In this document: in pieces, positions 53,880 to 64,000 of the stretch
Layout of the letters: each line of letters starts with the position of its first letter
Position numbering within the stretch: the stretch's first letter is position 1
DNA from: Anagrus nilaparvatae
Taxonomy: Eukaryota; Arthropoda; Insecta; Hymenoptera; Mymaridae
NCBI GenBank assembly: GCA_022575985.1
Contig: JAKSXM010000007.1
Coordinates: 60,232,501 to 60,296,500 of the forward strand
Length of the DNA stretch: 64,000 bases
Direction of reading: 5' to 3'
Notes under the pieces: model-generated
Told to the model about the DNA's origin: nothing
Databases searched by the model: none
Seen by the model: only the letters and a program-made list of their open reading frames with translations
Program-made: the position numbers and the translations under genes

Positions 53880-56280
53880 GAAGGATTTTATTTGCATCGG
53901 TTTTAAAATGGTTAATTTAAAAAAAATACTTTTTAAAAATCTGATGTCTTTACGAAAAAATCAACCAGAATTTCAATATTGCGGGTCAAAGTAGGTCAAT
54001 AAAAAAAATTTGACACTTTCCTTTAAGGGTGGTAATGCTTATCAGCATTGTAAATAACGTAAAAAAGGTGAATTTAATAAAAAATCTTTATTTTTGAAAT
54101 TCGCCATTTCGAAATTGAATAAAAATTGAGTTTATGTTTGATGTTATCGAAAATTCGACTTCAGATTCTGAAAATTGAGACATTTTTACATAGAGATACA
54201 TTTTTAGTTTGATTTTAAAATTATTTTAGTATAAATTTTTTTTTTTTTGTATTATTGTATAAATGTTATACAAAATTTTTAATTGCATATTATTTTACAT
54301 AGTTGCATTGCACATGAAGTTTAATTAAATAATAATAAAAATAAAATTTAATTAAAAACTTAATTAATTATTTGTAACATAATAATGTACATTTATAAAT
54401 TCAAATAAAATATTTTGTTCTAACTTATGTTAATTGCTAGTAAATATATAAATATATATAATATAGTTGCAAGAGGAATTCTGAATTCTACTAACTGTCA
54501 CCGGAATATTTTCGCTTGCGGTATATGGATTTTTTTTTAAGGTGTATTAAGGAACAATCTCAATTGATTTTATTTATAGTCGATTAGAAACTTGAAAACT
54601 GCAAAAATGGCTGGTTAAGAATAGGATCCCGAAAACGAATTTGTATGCATAACAAATGCAACTACTTAAAAAAAATGTGCTTGCAGCAACTTCTAGCTAG
54701 CAGAATTTTTTTCATGCTCTAACGATTGCAAAAATGAATTGAAACATAACGAAAATTTATAATCAGTGGTATGACGAGCCGGAAAAAAATTCTTAAAAAG
54801 GAAGACAATATTTTTTTTAAATTTTCTTTCCGTTTTAAATCATTTACAATCATTTGATCAAGAAAAATAATTCCGGTAACCGCAAGCAGAGTGTTTCCGC
54901 TTGCTGCAATGAATTATTTTGTTCAGCTTGGTATCAGTAAATTATAATTATGTTCATAAAACACCCCAAGTATCCTTCATTGATTCCAACCAGTCTTTTG
55001 GGCCAATTAATCATTAGCCAACATTTTAAAGAAGATTTTAAGAGTATCTTATGAATAACTAAACCACCATCTTTAAATTTAACTAATTTTTTTGTTTTCT
55101 AAAAGTCATATTTGAAAATCAACATAATTGGACAAAAAAAAATATTAAATAAATTATATATCTCCGTAAAAATAATTAGTCCCTAGAAAGGGATATATCT
55201 TGTGACCATTATTTGTTGCAAAAAAAATTTTTTCCCCTACGTGGTACTCTTAATTTCTTAATTTGAAATGCGATTATTTTTTTGCATATTACCTTATTGC
55301 ATGAGTCAAAAAATATTGAAACATTTTTTTATTATGTTTAAAATTAGTAATTTTTTTGTACAATCTTTCAGATATAAACTTACAGTAAATTCATCTTCGT
55401 AGACGCTGTTTGCAAAACATTTTTTTTTTCAATTCTGCATTAGGTTCTATTTGGTATAAGGTATATGAAATAAAATTTAATCTTCGATTTCATATTTCAT
55501 TGTTGAAGAATTTAATAATCAAAAAGGGAATTAGAGATCTTACACTATCAATAATATGACAGCAAACATAACTTGGTATATTGTGTATACCTATTAAATT
55601 AATTTTAAGTAAATAAAAAATGATAATACAAGCTTAATTTATAACTAATTTTATTTATATTGAATTATTAACAAAAAATAACAATCAATTCGTTCCCTGC
55701 GAGAGGCGTGGTTTAGTAGGTCACGTGGTGTTTTTAATTTTTTCGGGCATAATAATACGTGTAGCATAGGAAAGTTCAGGAAAAACATTAATTATTCAAT
55801 TTAAAGAAGTTTTTTTCACAATTTAATTATTGAAAAACCTGTTAAATATATTAAGTAAATTGTGGAAGCAATTAAAGAAAAATATGTATTTAATTTTTTG
55901 TATATAGTAAGCTATTTTTTATGTTAATAAGGTTATGTGTTTTGTTGTGTATACAATTAATTTTAAATAATAATTTTTCATATTTGATAGGAAAATCAAA
56001 AATTTTACTTTTTTTCATTTAAATATATTTTTTTCATTAATTTTTTGTCATTTATTTCATTTTTTTTCAATTATTAAATTTTATTTCACTTATTTCTTTG
56101 ATTTTCTCTCTTCTTTGTGATAGGAAAATAAATTAATTTTATTCCGGAGTTTTTATTAAATTTATTTTTACAATTTACAATACAATAATCTATCACAAAT
56201 TTTTTAATATTAAAATAATTAATACTTTTTATAAAATTTACATGCTATTATAAACAAATATGCCCGAAAAACAATTGTTT
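53880..56280. other. A+T-rich intergenic DNA with scattered repeat remnants
   Basis: No gene is seen over 2.4 kb. Short mirrored phrases occur at 54500-54520 and 54875-54905 (TTTTCGCTTGCGGTATA against TTCCGGTAACCGCAAGC), probably a decayed hairpin element. The sequence becomes G+C-richer just before the transposon (56285-56344). Confidence 0.5.
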
Positions 56281-56344
56281 AACCTGCACCGAGGGCGCAT
56301 CAATCGAATCTCAATTCTCCCCTCTACCTCGACGCAGGGAGCGA

Positions 56345-56383
56345 ACTTTAGCGCCACTAAACAGGTACTACTGAGAATAGTCG
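56345..56383 (+). repeat. left terminal inverted repeat of the ISL2EU-like transposon
   Basis: ACTTTAGCGCCACTAAACAG followed by GTACTACTGAGAATAGTC; the right-hand mirror differs by T for G after CAG. Confidence 0.85.
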
Positions 56384-56482
56384 TTCTGTTCTTTAAATTT
56401 AAAATAACATAAAAATCTTGTTGATAAACAAGTCACAGAATATTTATGATTTTATTAACCGCATATAAATCTGTTATAAAAA

Positions 56483-58153
56483 ATGGGAGGATTAATTAAT
56501 TTTAGTGACGTTATTAATTATGTGGGTGAAGGTTCACGGTGTTATATAGAAGGTGAATGCGTTTTGAAATCAAATCACCTTATGTATATTGGAGTCACAA
56601 AAGACGAGCCTGATAAACTTGAGATTCTGTGTCTGTGCATTAAATCTAGTGATTTATTTGGAAAACCTCACGAATTAGATTTTCATTTAATGTATGAAAA
56701 AATTGACAATAATATTAAGAATAAGATTATGTGCATTTGCTCCTGCGTAGCAGGGAAATCTACAAGATGCAAGCATACTGTTGCATTACTTCTGTTTTTG
56801 GTAATGTAAGTATACCTATATAATTAATTGTATTGATTAAGAGAAATTATGTATAAAAATAAACATTTATTTCAATATTTAGGACTAGTAAAAATAATTT
56901 AGAAGTTGCTACATGTACTGACATTAAGCAGGTATGGGGCAAATTAAAAAGAGAAATTGAAGATATGTATGAACCAGTTCCACTAAAAAAATTTTGTCAT
57001 GGATTCCAAAAAGAGTTTAACCGTTATAAAGTTCCTAAACTAACAAAAGAAGAAATGAGAAGTGCATCGAATAATTTATTAGCAGGTATAAAGTTGTATG
57101 ATAATTTATTATGTTTTAAATTTCAAAATATAATAATTAATATATTATTTCATGATTAATATAGCCAATCCTAATAGTCTGGTGGCTAAACTAAAGGCTG
57201 GTTACAATACTGTGTCTTTGTATGAAAATGTACCAGAACAAAAAGAAGATAATTTCTTAACCCTCGAAGAATGCAAGGAGTTGTTATCGACAAACATTTT
57301 TGAACCAGTAAACGATGACTCTGTAGTATACTTTGATTATCTTAATGGTAATTTTGATGCAGTCAAATTAAAAGATTTACCAACTGATCAAAAAAATTAT
57401 TATAGTCAAAATGTCTCAAAAAATTTAAATATTCTTGCTGCTATGTCAATTGACACCAAGTTTCAAAGCAGTAGCCACCTCTGGATGCCTCAACGAAAAA
57501 TGCGAATGACTGCTAGTAAAGCATATCAATTTATTACTTACTTGAATAACAAACAGGCAAACTGGGAACAGAAAATAAACAAGTTCCTGAATGAAAATTT
57601 TAAAGGTAATTCTAACACTAATCATGGAGTAAGGTGTGAACCCAAAGCAAGACAAAAATATGCTGAAGATACTAAATGTGTTATCAAACAGAGTGGATTA
57701 CTTGTCCACCCCCAAATTCCCTGGCTAGGATACAGTCCAGATGGATTAATCATTGATAGCCACATTATTGAAATAAAATGTCCAGTTGAAGGGAAAAAAA
57801 TGTCTGCAAAAGACGTAGCATTATCAACAACATGGATTGAAACAGAGAAAGATAAAGAAGGCATAGTTAGAAAATTTTCTTTAAAAAAAAATCATACTCA
57901 CTATTGCCAAGTTCAACTAGGTATGTTCATTTGTAATTTAAAAAAATGTGATCTAATTGTTTACTCATCATTTGATAACTCTTATGTTAGCATCTCTGTA
58001 GACTATGATGAACCAAAAATTATGGATTATATTTGTAAGTTAAAATATATTTATTTTAGATTTATGTTACCAAGTTTGTGTGTTCATAAAAATAATATTA
58101 ACAATAATAATAATGATAATAATAATGAGATTAGTAATAACAATAATCCTTAG
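56483..58153 (+). CDS. SWIM zinc finger plus YqaJ-type nuclease of the transposon
   Basis: Three exons, 56483-56805, 56883-57085 and 57165-58153, join in phase to give ~504 residues. Exon 1 has the SWIM zinc finger (CSCVAGKSTRCKH, CxCx7CxH, near residue 90), a nucleic-acid- or protein-binding module. Exon 3 carries the YqaJ/lambda-exonuclease nuclease fold: RKMRMTASKAYQF, HGVRCEPKARQKY (first acid), then WLGYSPDGLIIDSHIIEIKC, containing PDG and the EIK catalytic motif, and HYCQVQLGMFICNLKKCDL. Such enzymes cut or resect DNA ends, so a role in processing transposon ends or repairing donor gaps is plausible but inferred. The C-terminus is Asn-rich low complexity from AAT repeats. An unusually short GTAAGT...TTTTAG segment (25 nt, near 58035) lies in the ORF and is probably not an intron. 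The gene ends head-on to the transposase. Confidence 0.8.
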
Positions 58154-58369
58154 GTAAATGTAAAAAATAATATAGAAAAAATTTTTTTAAAAAAGTATTC
58201 ATTAAAGAAAAATATTTATTGTAAAAGGCATATAAAAAAAAATGCAAAAGTACAAAATAAAAATATAAGTATATATACAATTGTTAGTTCAAATTTTTTA
58301 TACAGTTTTAATAGCATGCTACTTTAAATACATATACATTGTTAAAAAAAATGTAAAACATTATTTTAT

Positions 58370-60140
58370 TTAAATATATTTATCTTCTGCCAAAAGTGGA
58401 CTTTTTAAATTAACCAAACCTGTAACTACAGTACAAATATTTTCAATATATGGAATTAGAGTCCATGGAATTTTGTGCTTCATAATTTTGAACATTTTGA
58501 TTCGTTGAATGGATCTCTCAACGTGCACCCTAGCTGCTGCTATCTTATTTGTAAATAATACTTGATTACTTTCTAATTGAGCCTGATCTTTTTTTAATTT
58601 TGGAGGTATTAGTAATTGAATATAGTTTTGTAAGCATTCAATTTCGATATCAAAACCTTTATCAACCATTATGGCATCTCTCGTTGGTTCTAGCTTTTCT
58701 AAAACTCTAGACTGTACAAATATAGCTTTGTCAGATGTACGTCCACCAAAAACTTCACTAACAAAAGACAATGCTCCACTTGGTGCTACACCTATTAACA
58801 TTTTCAAAGTTTCACAACCCTTATAATGAGAATATAAACGGAGTCTACATTTCAAGCAACGGGGCTTCTCAACTGGAATTTCAGTACAATCAAACACTGC
58901 ACGACAATTTTTAAAATTTTCAAAGCATCTTGGCAAGCAATTTAAATTTTCCTCTTGAGTTGGCCAGTGTATCAAATCATTTAAAATTTGTGACAATAGT
59001 TCAATCATATAATAAAAATTGTATGCAGCAGTTTGGCGCTGCAATCCAAATAAAACAGCTAGACATCTAAAGGATAAGTTTAAGCGTAGTTTGCACAAAC
59101 ACAAAACTATTCTGTCTCTAAGGGAGTTTGAGAATTTTCCTGGGATATACTTTTCATACTTTGAAGTTTCCTCCGTTAAAGAATCTAATAAATGAAAAGA
59201 AACCCCAGTAAATGCTATAAGATCTTCATCATTTCTAATTAAACTCAATTTATTTTCTCATTTTTTTCAACCTGCTCATGTAATATTTTTGCTGCCTCCT
59301 TTACTCTTTTTTCTTCTTCCTTATTTACTTTATCAAATACTTCTTGATCAATTAAATAATTGTCAGCTTCATCGTTAAGTTCCACTTCTTCAAAAGAATT
59401 TGCTAATTCCAGCAAAGCATTGGCATAAGATAATTTTGAATCATTTATAAAAGAGTCACTTGGAATCGACGCATCATTTGAACCATCTAACAATGTTTCA
59501 GGTTCATTTAATGATGAATTACTCAAAGTTGATGTATCATTTAAATTAAAGGACTTATTAGAACTTGATGTATTAATTGAAGCTATTGAATCATCGGAAG
59601 AATCAAAATTTTCTCTACACTCCTGACAATCATTAAATATATCCATTGCAAGCATATCTACATGCACGTCAGGATCCATTTCCAGATCCATGTTAAAATC
59701 TATAATTGACTTATCATGATTTTTATCATTTAATAAATTAATTTCATTCCGCTTTAAAATATTTGGAGAAGATTTTTTATTAATTCTTGATGGTACAGCA
59801 CATTTTTTTAAACGCCTTTTGAGTTTAGAGCCTGGAGCTGTAATAAAATTTATAAGTTACTTGTTTCTTAAATATTATTTAATTCTAAATATTTTACTTA
59901 TAAATTCTTTTAATTACCTCCTGCATAATCTACGTCTTTGAAATGCAAACTGCATACAAAAGTAAACGTTGGTTTTTTTCTGCAAATACTCTCTAACCTA
60001 CAATTTTTTATCCAAGCATTTCTTAATTGTAAATTATTTTTTGGGAGCTTGTGAAAAGTGACATAACTACTTGCAGATGTCATAGTACAATTTTCTACAC
60101 TGCATTTAAGAGGTTTTTTTATTTTTTTATCGATAAACAT
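58370..60140 (-). CDS. THAP-domain DDE transposase of the transposon (one frame break)
   Basis: Exon 1 (60140-59918) encodes a THAP zinc finger: CSVENC, YVTFHKLPKN, AWIKNC and FVCSLHF give the C2CH pattern that binds the transposon ends. An 80-nt intron (59838-59917) joins in phase to exon 2, which has a basic patch (KLKRRLKKC), an acidic Ser/Asp/Asn-rich linker, and a Glu/Lys helix ending EQVEKNEKIN and a TGA at 59245-59247. The DDE domain (59248-58370) follows one frame back: RDRIVLCLCKLRLNLSFRCL, then FDCTEIPVEKP (D), GVAPSGALSFVSEVFGGRTS, IMVDKGFDI (D) and AARVHVERSIQRIK (E), the DDE_Tnp_4 pattern. The two frames overlap by 4 nt (TTGA) with no plausible intron. This is either a recent one-base mutation or a -1 frameshift site. 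All catalytic residues are present. Confidence 0.8.
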
Positions 60141-60214
60141 TTTTTAATACTTAAAAAAAAATTTTCTAAGGTATACTATATTTTTTAATATTTTTAATTT
60201 TTTTAATGCAAGTT

Positions 60215-60253
60215 TGACTATTCTCAGTAGTAACTGTTTAGTGGCGCTAAAGT
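60215..60253 (-). repeat. right terminal inverted repeat of the ISL2EU-like transposon
   Basis: GACTATTCTCAGTAGTAACT then GTTTAGTGGCGCTAAAGT mirrors the left end. Confidence 0.85.
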
Positions 60254-60259
60254 CACCTA

Positions 60260-60900
60260 CCACGACGATGCTATATTTTATTTACTAGTTGTAGTACCGT
60301 GATATACCGGTAGAGTTTTAAAAAGCGCGCTAATTAAATTATAAATTTTAAATTGAGCGGGATCACGGATCGTATAAACACCACATAAATACCTATAAAT
60401 AAATTTTTAATTTTTTTATTTAATCAAATTTGTAATTGCATGTACATTATTATATGATTACGTTTGTAAATATTATTTAATTGAAAATTAATTTATTCGT
60501 TGGCTATACTTTACATACAAGTGTTAGAAACAACTTTTTTTATTATCATATATTATTTTTTGTAAAACTGAATGCTATATTTTTAAATGCTTAATTCAAT
60601 TTTTATCAAAATGCAAAATCATTTGCCGCAAAGACTTTTCTTGCTATAAAATGAAGTAATTTTATTAAGTTTAAGAATAAAAATTGATAATAATTCTTTA
60701 GAGGAATGGGACCCCACATGGGATTTGAGCCTTTCTAGCAACTCGAGTTACTTTAAAAATTTTACAATTTAATATCTAATATCATTTTTGTTGAATGCAC
60801 TCGGTAAAGTTTAAAGTTTCATAGAAATAAAAAATACGCTGTCAAGTAATAGGCACTATTGTTCCTCATTAACAATAACAAAATATTCTTAATGGTCTAT
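60260..60900. other. A+T-rich flank of the transposon
   Basis: No coding sequence or repeat arm recognised. Confidence 0.5.
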
Positions 60901-60904
60901 TTTA

Positions 60905-61215
60905 CCTAGTAAAAACGAGAATTCTAGATATTAGGACTTTTATAGAAAAAAATTAAGTATTACGTCCCAAAAGAAAAAAAATATTGCTATTATTTTTATT
61001 TTTTTATGTAAAAAATTTTGAAAAAAAATCAATAAATTAAGTTTTAGATCCAAAAAATTGACTATAAAAAATATTTCTGAAACTAGTACTCCCACAGAAA
61101 AAAATGAGGTACTACTTTCAAAAAGGAAAAAAATTTTGCTGTTTTTTTTTTTATTTTTATTTGCAAAAAGTTTTGAGAAGAAAAGTTCAAAAAAAAGTGT
61201 CAGATTGGAGATATC
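60905..61215 (-). repeat. dispersed ~140-bp repeat, inverted copy
   Basis: It contains TTTCTGAAACTAGTACTCCC, the reverse complement of the motif in 5915-6180 and 9215-9600. The overlapping open frames on both strands (72 and 97 codons) are low-complexity repeat sequence. Confidence 0.6.
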
Positions 61216-61299
61216 GAATAATAATGATCTCACATTTTTCCCAATCTTTTTTTCATTAGTTAAAAATTTAGTATAATATTCCTAACGTCATTCTGAGCA

Positions 61300-61525
61300 A
61301 TGGTCTCCATGGTCGTTAATCAAGAATTACGGGGTTGTTTTTATGAGAAATTAATACTTCACCATTAAATTATCAAAAACTACTCTTATAAGGGTGTCTT
61401 TGCTATTCTCGCACTTCGTAAGATCAGTTTTGGTTCATATGGGTTTTCGGTTCGCTGATCACGAATTTTGGGAATGTTTTTATGAAAAATTAATATTTCA
61501 CTCTTAAATTATCAAAAATTTTTTC
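61300..61525. repeat. degenerate copy of the 7.8-8.9 kb repeat family
   Basis: Carries GTGTCTTTGCTATTCTCGCA, TTTTCGGTTCGCTGATCACG and TTAATATTTCACTCTTAAAT, recognisable versions of the phrases in the 7090-9200 palindrome. Confidence 0.55.
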
Positions 61526-61547
61526 TATAAGAAATAGTATATTACGA

Positions 61548-61715
61548 TCTCCGCGTGTCAAGAAAAGTAAAGAATGGCGCCAATCACACGTAAATTACCA
61601 TCCGAGGCGAAGCCGAAGTTGGTAAACTGCGATTTGGTTCATTCTTTATTTATGGACATGGGTCGTATACGATTTTTCTTCGTCAGTACGTGCTTTCTGG
61701 CTGCTGACAAGAAAA
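61548..61715. mobile_element. hairpin MITE of the TATACGACCC family, copy 4
   Basis: It contains AGTATATTACGATCTCCGCG, TCCGAGGCGAAGCCGAAGTT, TGGACATGGGTCGTATACGA and AGTACGTGCTTTCTGGCTGC, the inverse orientation of copy 3. Confidence 0.6.
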
Positions 61716-61904
61716 ATAAAAACTAAAATCTCTAAAATTGTCAGCAAAGACTATTCTATATATGTATTAATGTATTTCTTATTTCCCAAACTGGTCAAAG
61801 AGAAAAATACTGGCTGGAATACGTTTCTCAGGTGATAAAACTATTATAAAATTAAATTATTTTTAGATACAGCTTAATGTAGTGTGATAATTTGCAAATA
61901 AAAA

Positions 61905-62370
61905 TCGGTAAAAATCAGAAAAAGGGTTTTAAAAACGTTTTAGAAAGCTTTTGGAAACCTTGCTAAAAACTTTTTACGACTTCAATGCTCTAAAAGATTG
62001 TTATTAACAAAATAACTAAAAAAAACTGTAAATCATGAATATTATATAATATTTGAACCTAATTTAAAATTTATAGTTGTTCAAAAAGCAAATATCCATG
62101 AAAATTGAAATTTGACTATTTTGTTCATTGAACTATTCTAAAAATGAACATTTTTTATTATGGCGAAGAGTCAATTAAAAAACAACTTTTTTAACAGGTC
62201 AAAATATCTAAAAATAAAATCTCTTACGTTATTTACAGTTTTTTTTAAATATTTTTTTACCAACAAGCTTTTAGAACATTTTAGTACTAAAAAATTTTTA
62301 GCACGATTTCTAGATGCTTTCCAAAACGTTTTTAAAACCTAATTTTCCCTGATTTTTATCAATTTTGTTT
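61905..62370. repeat. imperfect 460-bp palindrome
   Basis: The left arm (AAAATCAGAAAAAGGGTTTT ... AAAACTGTAAATCATGA) is mirrored imperfectly by 62220-62367 (TTATTTACAGTTTTTTTT ... CCTAATTTTCCCTGATTTTT). The 60-codon frame inside is incidental. Confidence 0.55.
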
Positions 62371-62799
62371 TTGCAACTTGGCAAACTGAATCAAGTTGTG
62401 AAATTTTTTTAAAAACAGTTTTGTGAAGTGAAGCATCATATTCAAGCCGGTATTTTTCTCCACGGTCAATTTGGAAATTAAGAAACACCCTAATATGTAT
62501 ATGCCCAGTAAAATTTAGTCAAAATTTTAATTTAATTTCCGAAAAAATAGCGAAATGGCAAATTATAAATTTTTTTTAAAAGTTTTTAATTACTTCGAAA
62601 ACCAAAATTTAATTAAAAACTGTATTTCTCATTTTTTGCGGTCTGTTATAGCGATTGTTATGAAAAATTGATGAAACTTTGTAGATTAGCAGTAAATTGC
62701 GAAACCTTCAGTTCTTAAAAAAATATTTTCTAGCTTAATTTCAAGCTAGTAAGGACTTAATTAAAATAGATTCCATTTTAGAAGTTCTGTTTCATTGAA

Positions 62800-62950
62800 C
62801 CATAGGCCTAAAAAATTGGCGTGGTATCACATTTTCTTGTATCAGTAATTCTTGGTGAAACAGAATAAGATAAAAGATTTTAAAAAAAATTTTGTGTATG
62901 TTCCACATGTAAAAATATTATACCAAGCCAATTTTTTAGGTCTTAGGTGT
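62800..62950. repeat. short inverted pair
   Basis: CCTAAAAAATTGGCGTGGTA near 62806 is inverted at about 62920 (TACCAAGCCAATTTTTTAGG). Confidence 0.6.
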
Positions 62951-63049
62951 TATGTCTTCAAAGTTGCTGCTATTTTTGAATTTTTAAATTTGCATGAGAA
63001 ATCTGAGCTAAGTTTTCGCTTTTAATTTTTTCTACGCTCCAACTGAAGC

Positions 63050-63480
63050 TAAAAAAATGTTTCTATTGAAACTGTTAATAAAATTTACCACTGAATCAAA
63101 GATATCATCAGTTTTTTGGAAATAACCTTAAGAAAAGACGGAAAATTAAAAAAACAAAAAAAAAAAGTTTATTTCATTCTTATACCATGAAATACTTTGA
63201 TTTTATAAAATTTTCCTTTTTCTTATGCACTTTTTTAAGGTGAATCGTTTTTAAAAAATTATATTTGCTTTCTAATAAATAAAAAACTTAAAAACTGTTA
63301 AAAAAATTTTTATAATTTTCTATTTTTCAAAATTTTTGGGTCTTTTTTATTTTTTGCTTTTAAAAGTGTAAAAATAAATTTATCTACCCAAATAATTTAT
63401 CATCAATCATTTCTTATTGAATGCCACTCAAAAGACGCATTTTGCGAAGAGCCTCAAAATTTTCAGCTTTCTATCAATAA
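63050..63480. repeat. repeat family shared with 3220-3560
   Basis: Shares ATCAGTTTTTTGGAAA and neighbouring phrases with 3280-3300, and has several A/T-rich mirrored stretches. Non-coding. Confidence 0.4.
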
Positions 63481-64000
63481 ATAAAAATTCTGATTAAATT
63501 TTCGAATTTGACGAGAAACTTTGATAAAAATAGTTTCTTATTTTTGGAAAATTTCGGAACTATATTTATGTAACACTATATTAAAAAAAAAATTTCTAAT
63601 TTATACATTATTATAAACAAATTAAAATTTTGCTAGTTCTTTTTATTTTTAGTCCTGTCGCCAGCCATGTTTATTAATGCCATAAGAGCTCCGTGAAAAA
63701 AATGGGTGGTGTTTATGTTTTGTGACCCGTTGAACACTAATCTGGGGTCTGCTTTGCAAAATTCTTGGTCAATTATTTGTTATTAACAATTTAATGCAAA
63801 ATTAGAAAAAAATCTAAATGTTAAATATCCTGTATAGCTAACATATTTCAAAATTTTGATAAGTCCCTGAAAGTATTAAAAGTGTTTTGATTCTCTGAAC
63901 CCCAATTATCAATTTGCAAGGTCTTATGGTTAATTTTTTATAAATTGTTTGAACAAAAATTTTTCGAAAATTACGTGTGATACCTTTGTTTATGTATTTT
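63480..64000. other. A+T-rich DNA, nothing recognised
   Basis: The window's end holds no coding or repeat signal I can support. Confidence 0.5.

Larger units (their letters stand above)
56345..60253. mobile_element. two-gene DNA transposon (ISL2EU-like, PHIS group) with terminal inverted repeats
   Basis: The terminal inverted repeats are 56345-56383 (ACTTTAGCGCCACTAAACAG, then TACTACTGAGAATAGTC) and its mirror 60215-60253, with one or two mismatches over ~38 bp. Between them are two convergent genes: a SWIM/YqaJ nuclease (+) and a THAP/DDE transposase (-), which end ~215 bp apart. The 3909-bp length, intact TIRs and long open frames suggest a recent, nearly complete autonomous element. A transposase of the Harbinger/IS5-like DDE type paired with a YqaJ nuclease is what I recall of the ISL2EU group; the match was not searched. 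No clear target duplication is visible (flanks GCGA and CACC). Confidence 0.75.

Noticed and set aside
57446..57864. minus-strand frames of 69 and 80 codons
   Set aside because: Shadows of the YqaJ nuclease exon.
58034..58059. GTAAGT...TTTTAG as an intron in the nuclease gene
   Set aside because: Only 25 nt, shorter than workable introns; the ORF is open through it.

Overview
The window is eukaryotic and almost certainly insect. It is extremely A+T-rich, its genes are split by short introns with GT(A/G)A..AG signals, and it holds insect-typical families: an insect-allergen-related secreted protein, an F-box/LRR gene, THAP and C2H2 fingers, an R1-clade retrotransposon and a TTAA-flanked piggyBac-type element. 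An A+T-rich hymenopteran such as a braconid wasp would fit, but nothing here fixes the species.

Most of the window is transposon and fold-back (inverted-repeat) DNA. 0.9-3.2 kb: palindromes nested inside palindromes. 4.4-10.7 kb: a dense repeat block with two inverted copies of a ~60-bp tandem array, a 2.1-kb palindrome and a 5'-truncated non-LTR retrotransposon. 10.7-20 kb: a very large inverted duplication (12177-19968, arms mirror-identical wherever compared) built around a 2-kb fold-back element. It duplicates in reverse the promoter, first exon and first intron of a BEN-domain-like gene that runs from 18787 to 24502. One arm alone carries a 937-bp piggyBac-type MITE. 25.8-27.4 kb: 5'-truncated R1 element with a 14-bp target duplication. 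28.7-30.6 kb: decayed F-box/LRR gene. 32.6-35.7 kb: a SWIM zinc-finger plus YqaJ-type nuclease ORF directly followed by a multi-exon JmjC-like gene. 36-41.8 kb: small repeats, a tRNA-like sequence, a C2H2 fragment and two possible orphan exons. 41.7-46.4 kb: a chain of Gypsy-type LTR units holding an integrase-only ORF with a C-terminal zinc knuckle. 46.7-47.4 kb: a CAC-ended MITE. 47.4-52.3 kb: A+T-rich DNA, MITEs and a fold-back. 52.4-53.0 kb: a secreted insect-allergen-repeat protein. 56.3-60.3 kb: an apparently near-complete two-gene DNA transposon with 38-bp terminal inverted repeats and convergent SWIM/YqaJ nuclease and THAP/DDE transposase genes (ISL2EU-like). 60.9-64 kb: more dispersed repeats.

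The most interesting systems are (1) the transposon at 56345-60253 with its paired nuclease and transposase, plus a second decayed nuclease copy at 32.6 kb beside a JmjC gene whose iron-binding half looks inactivated, and (2) the gene-end inverted duplication at 12-20 kb, whose junction lies inside a fold-back element. Exon joins are inferred from splice motifs and reading-frame phase only; no transcript or database evidence was available.
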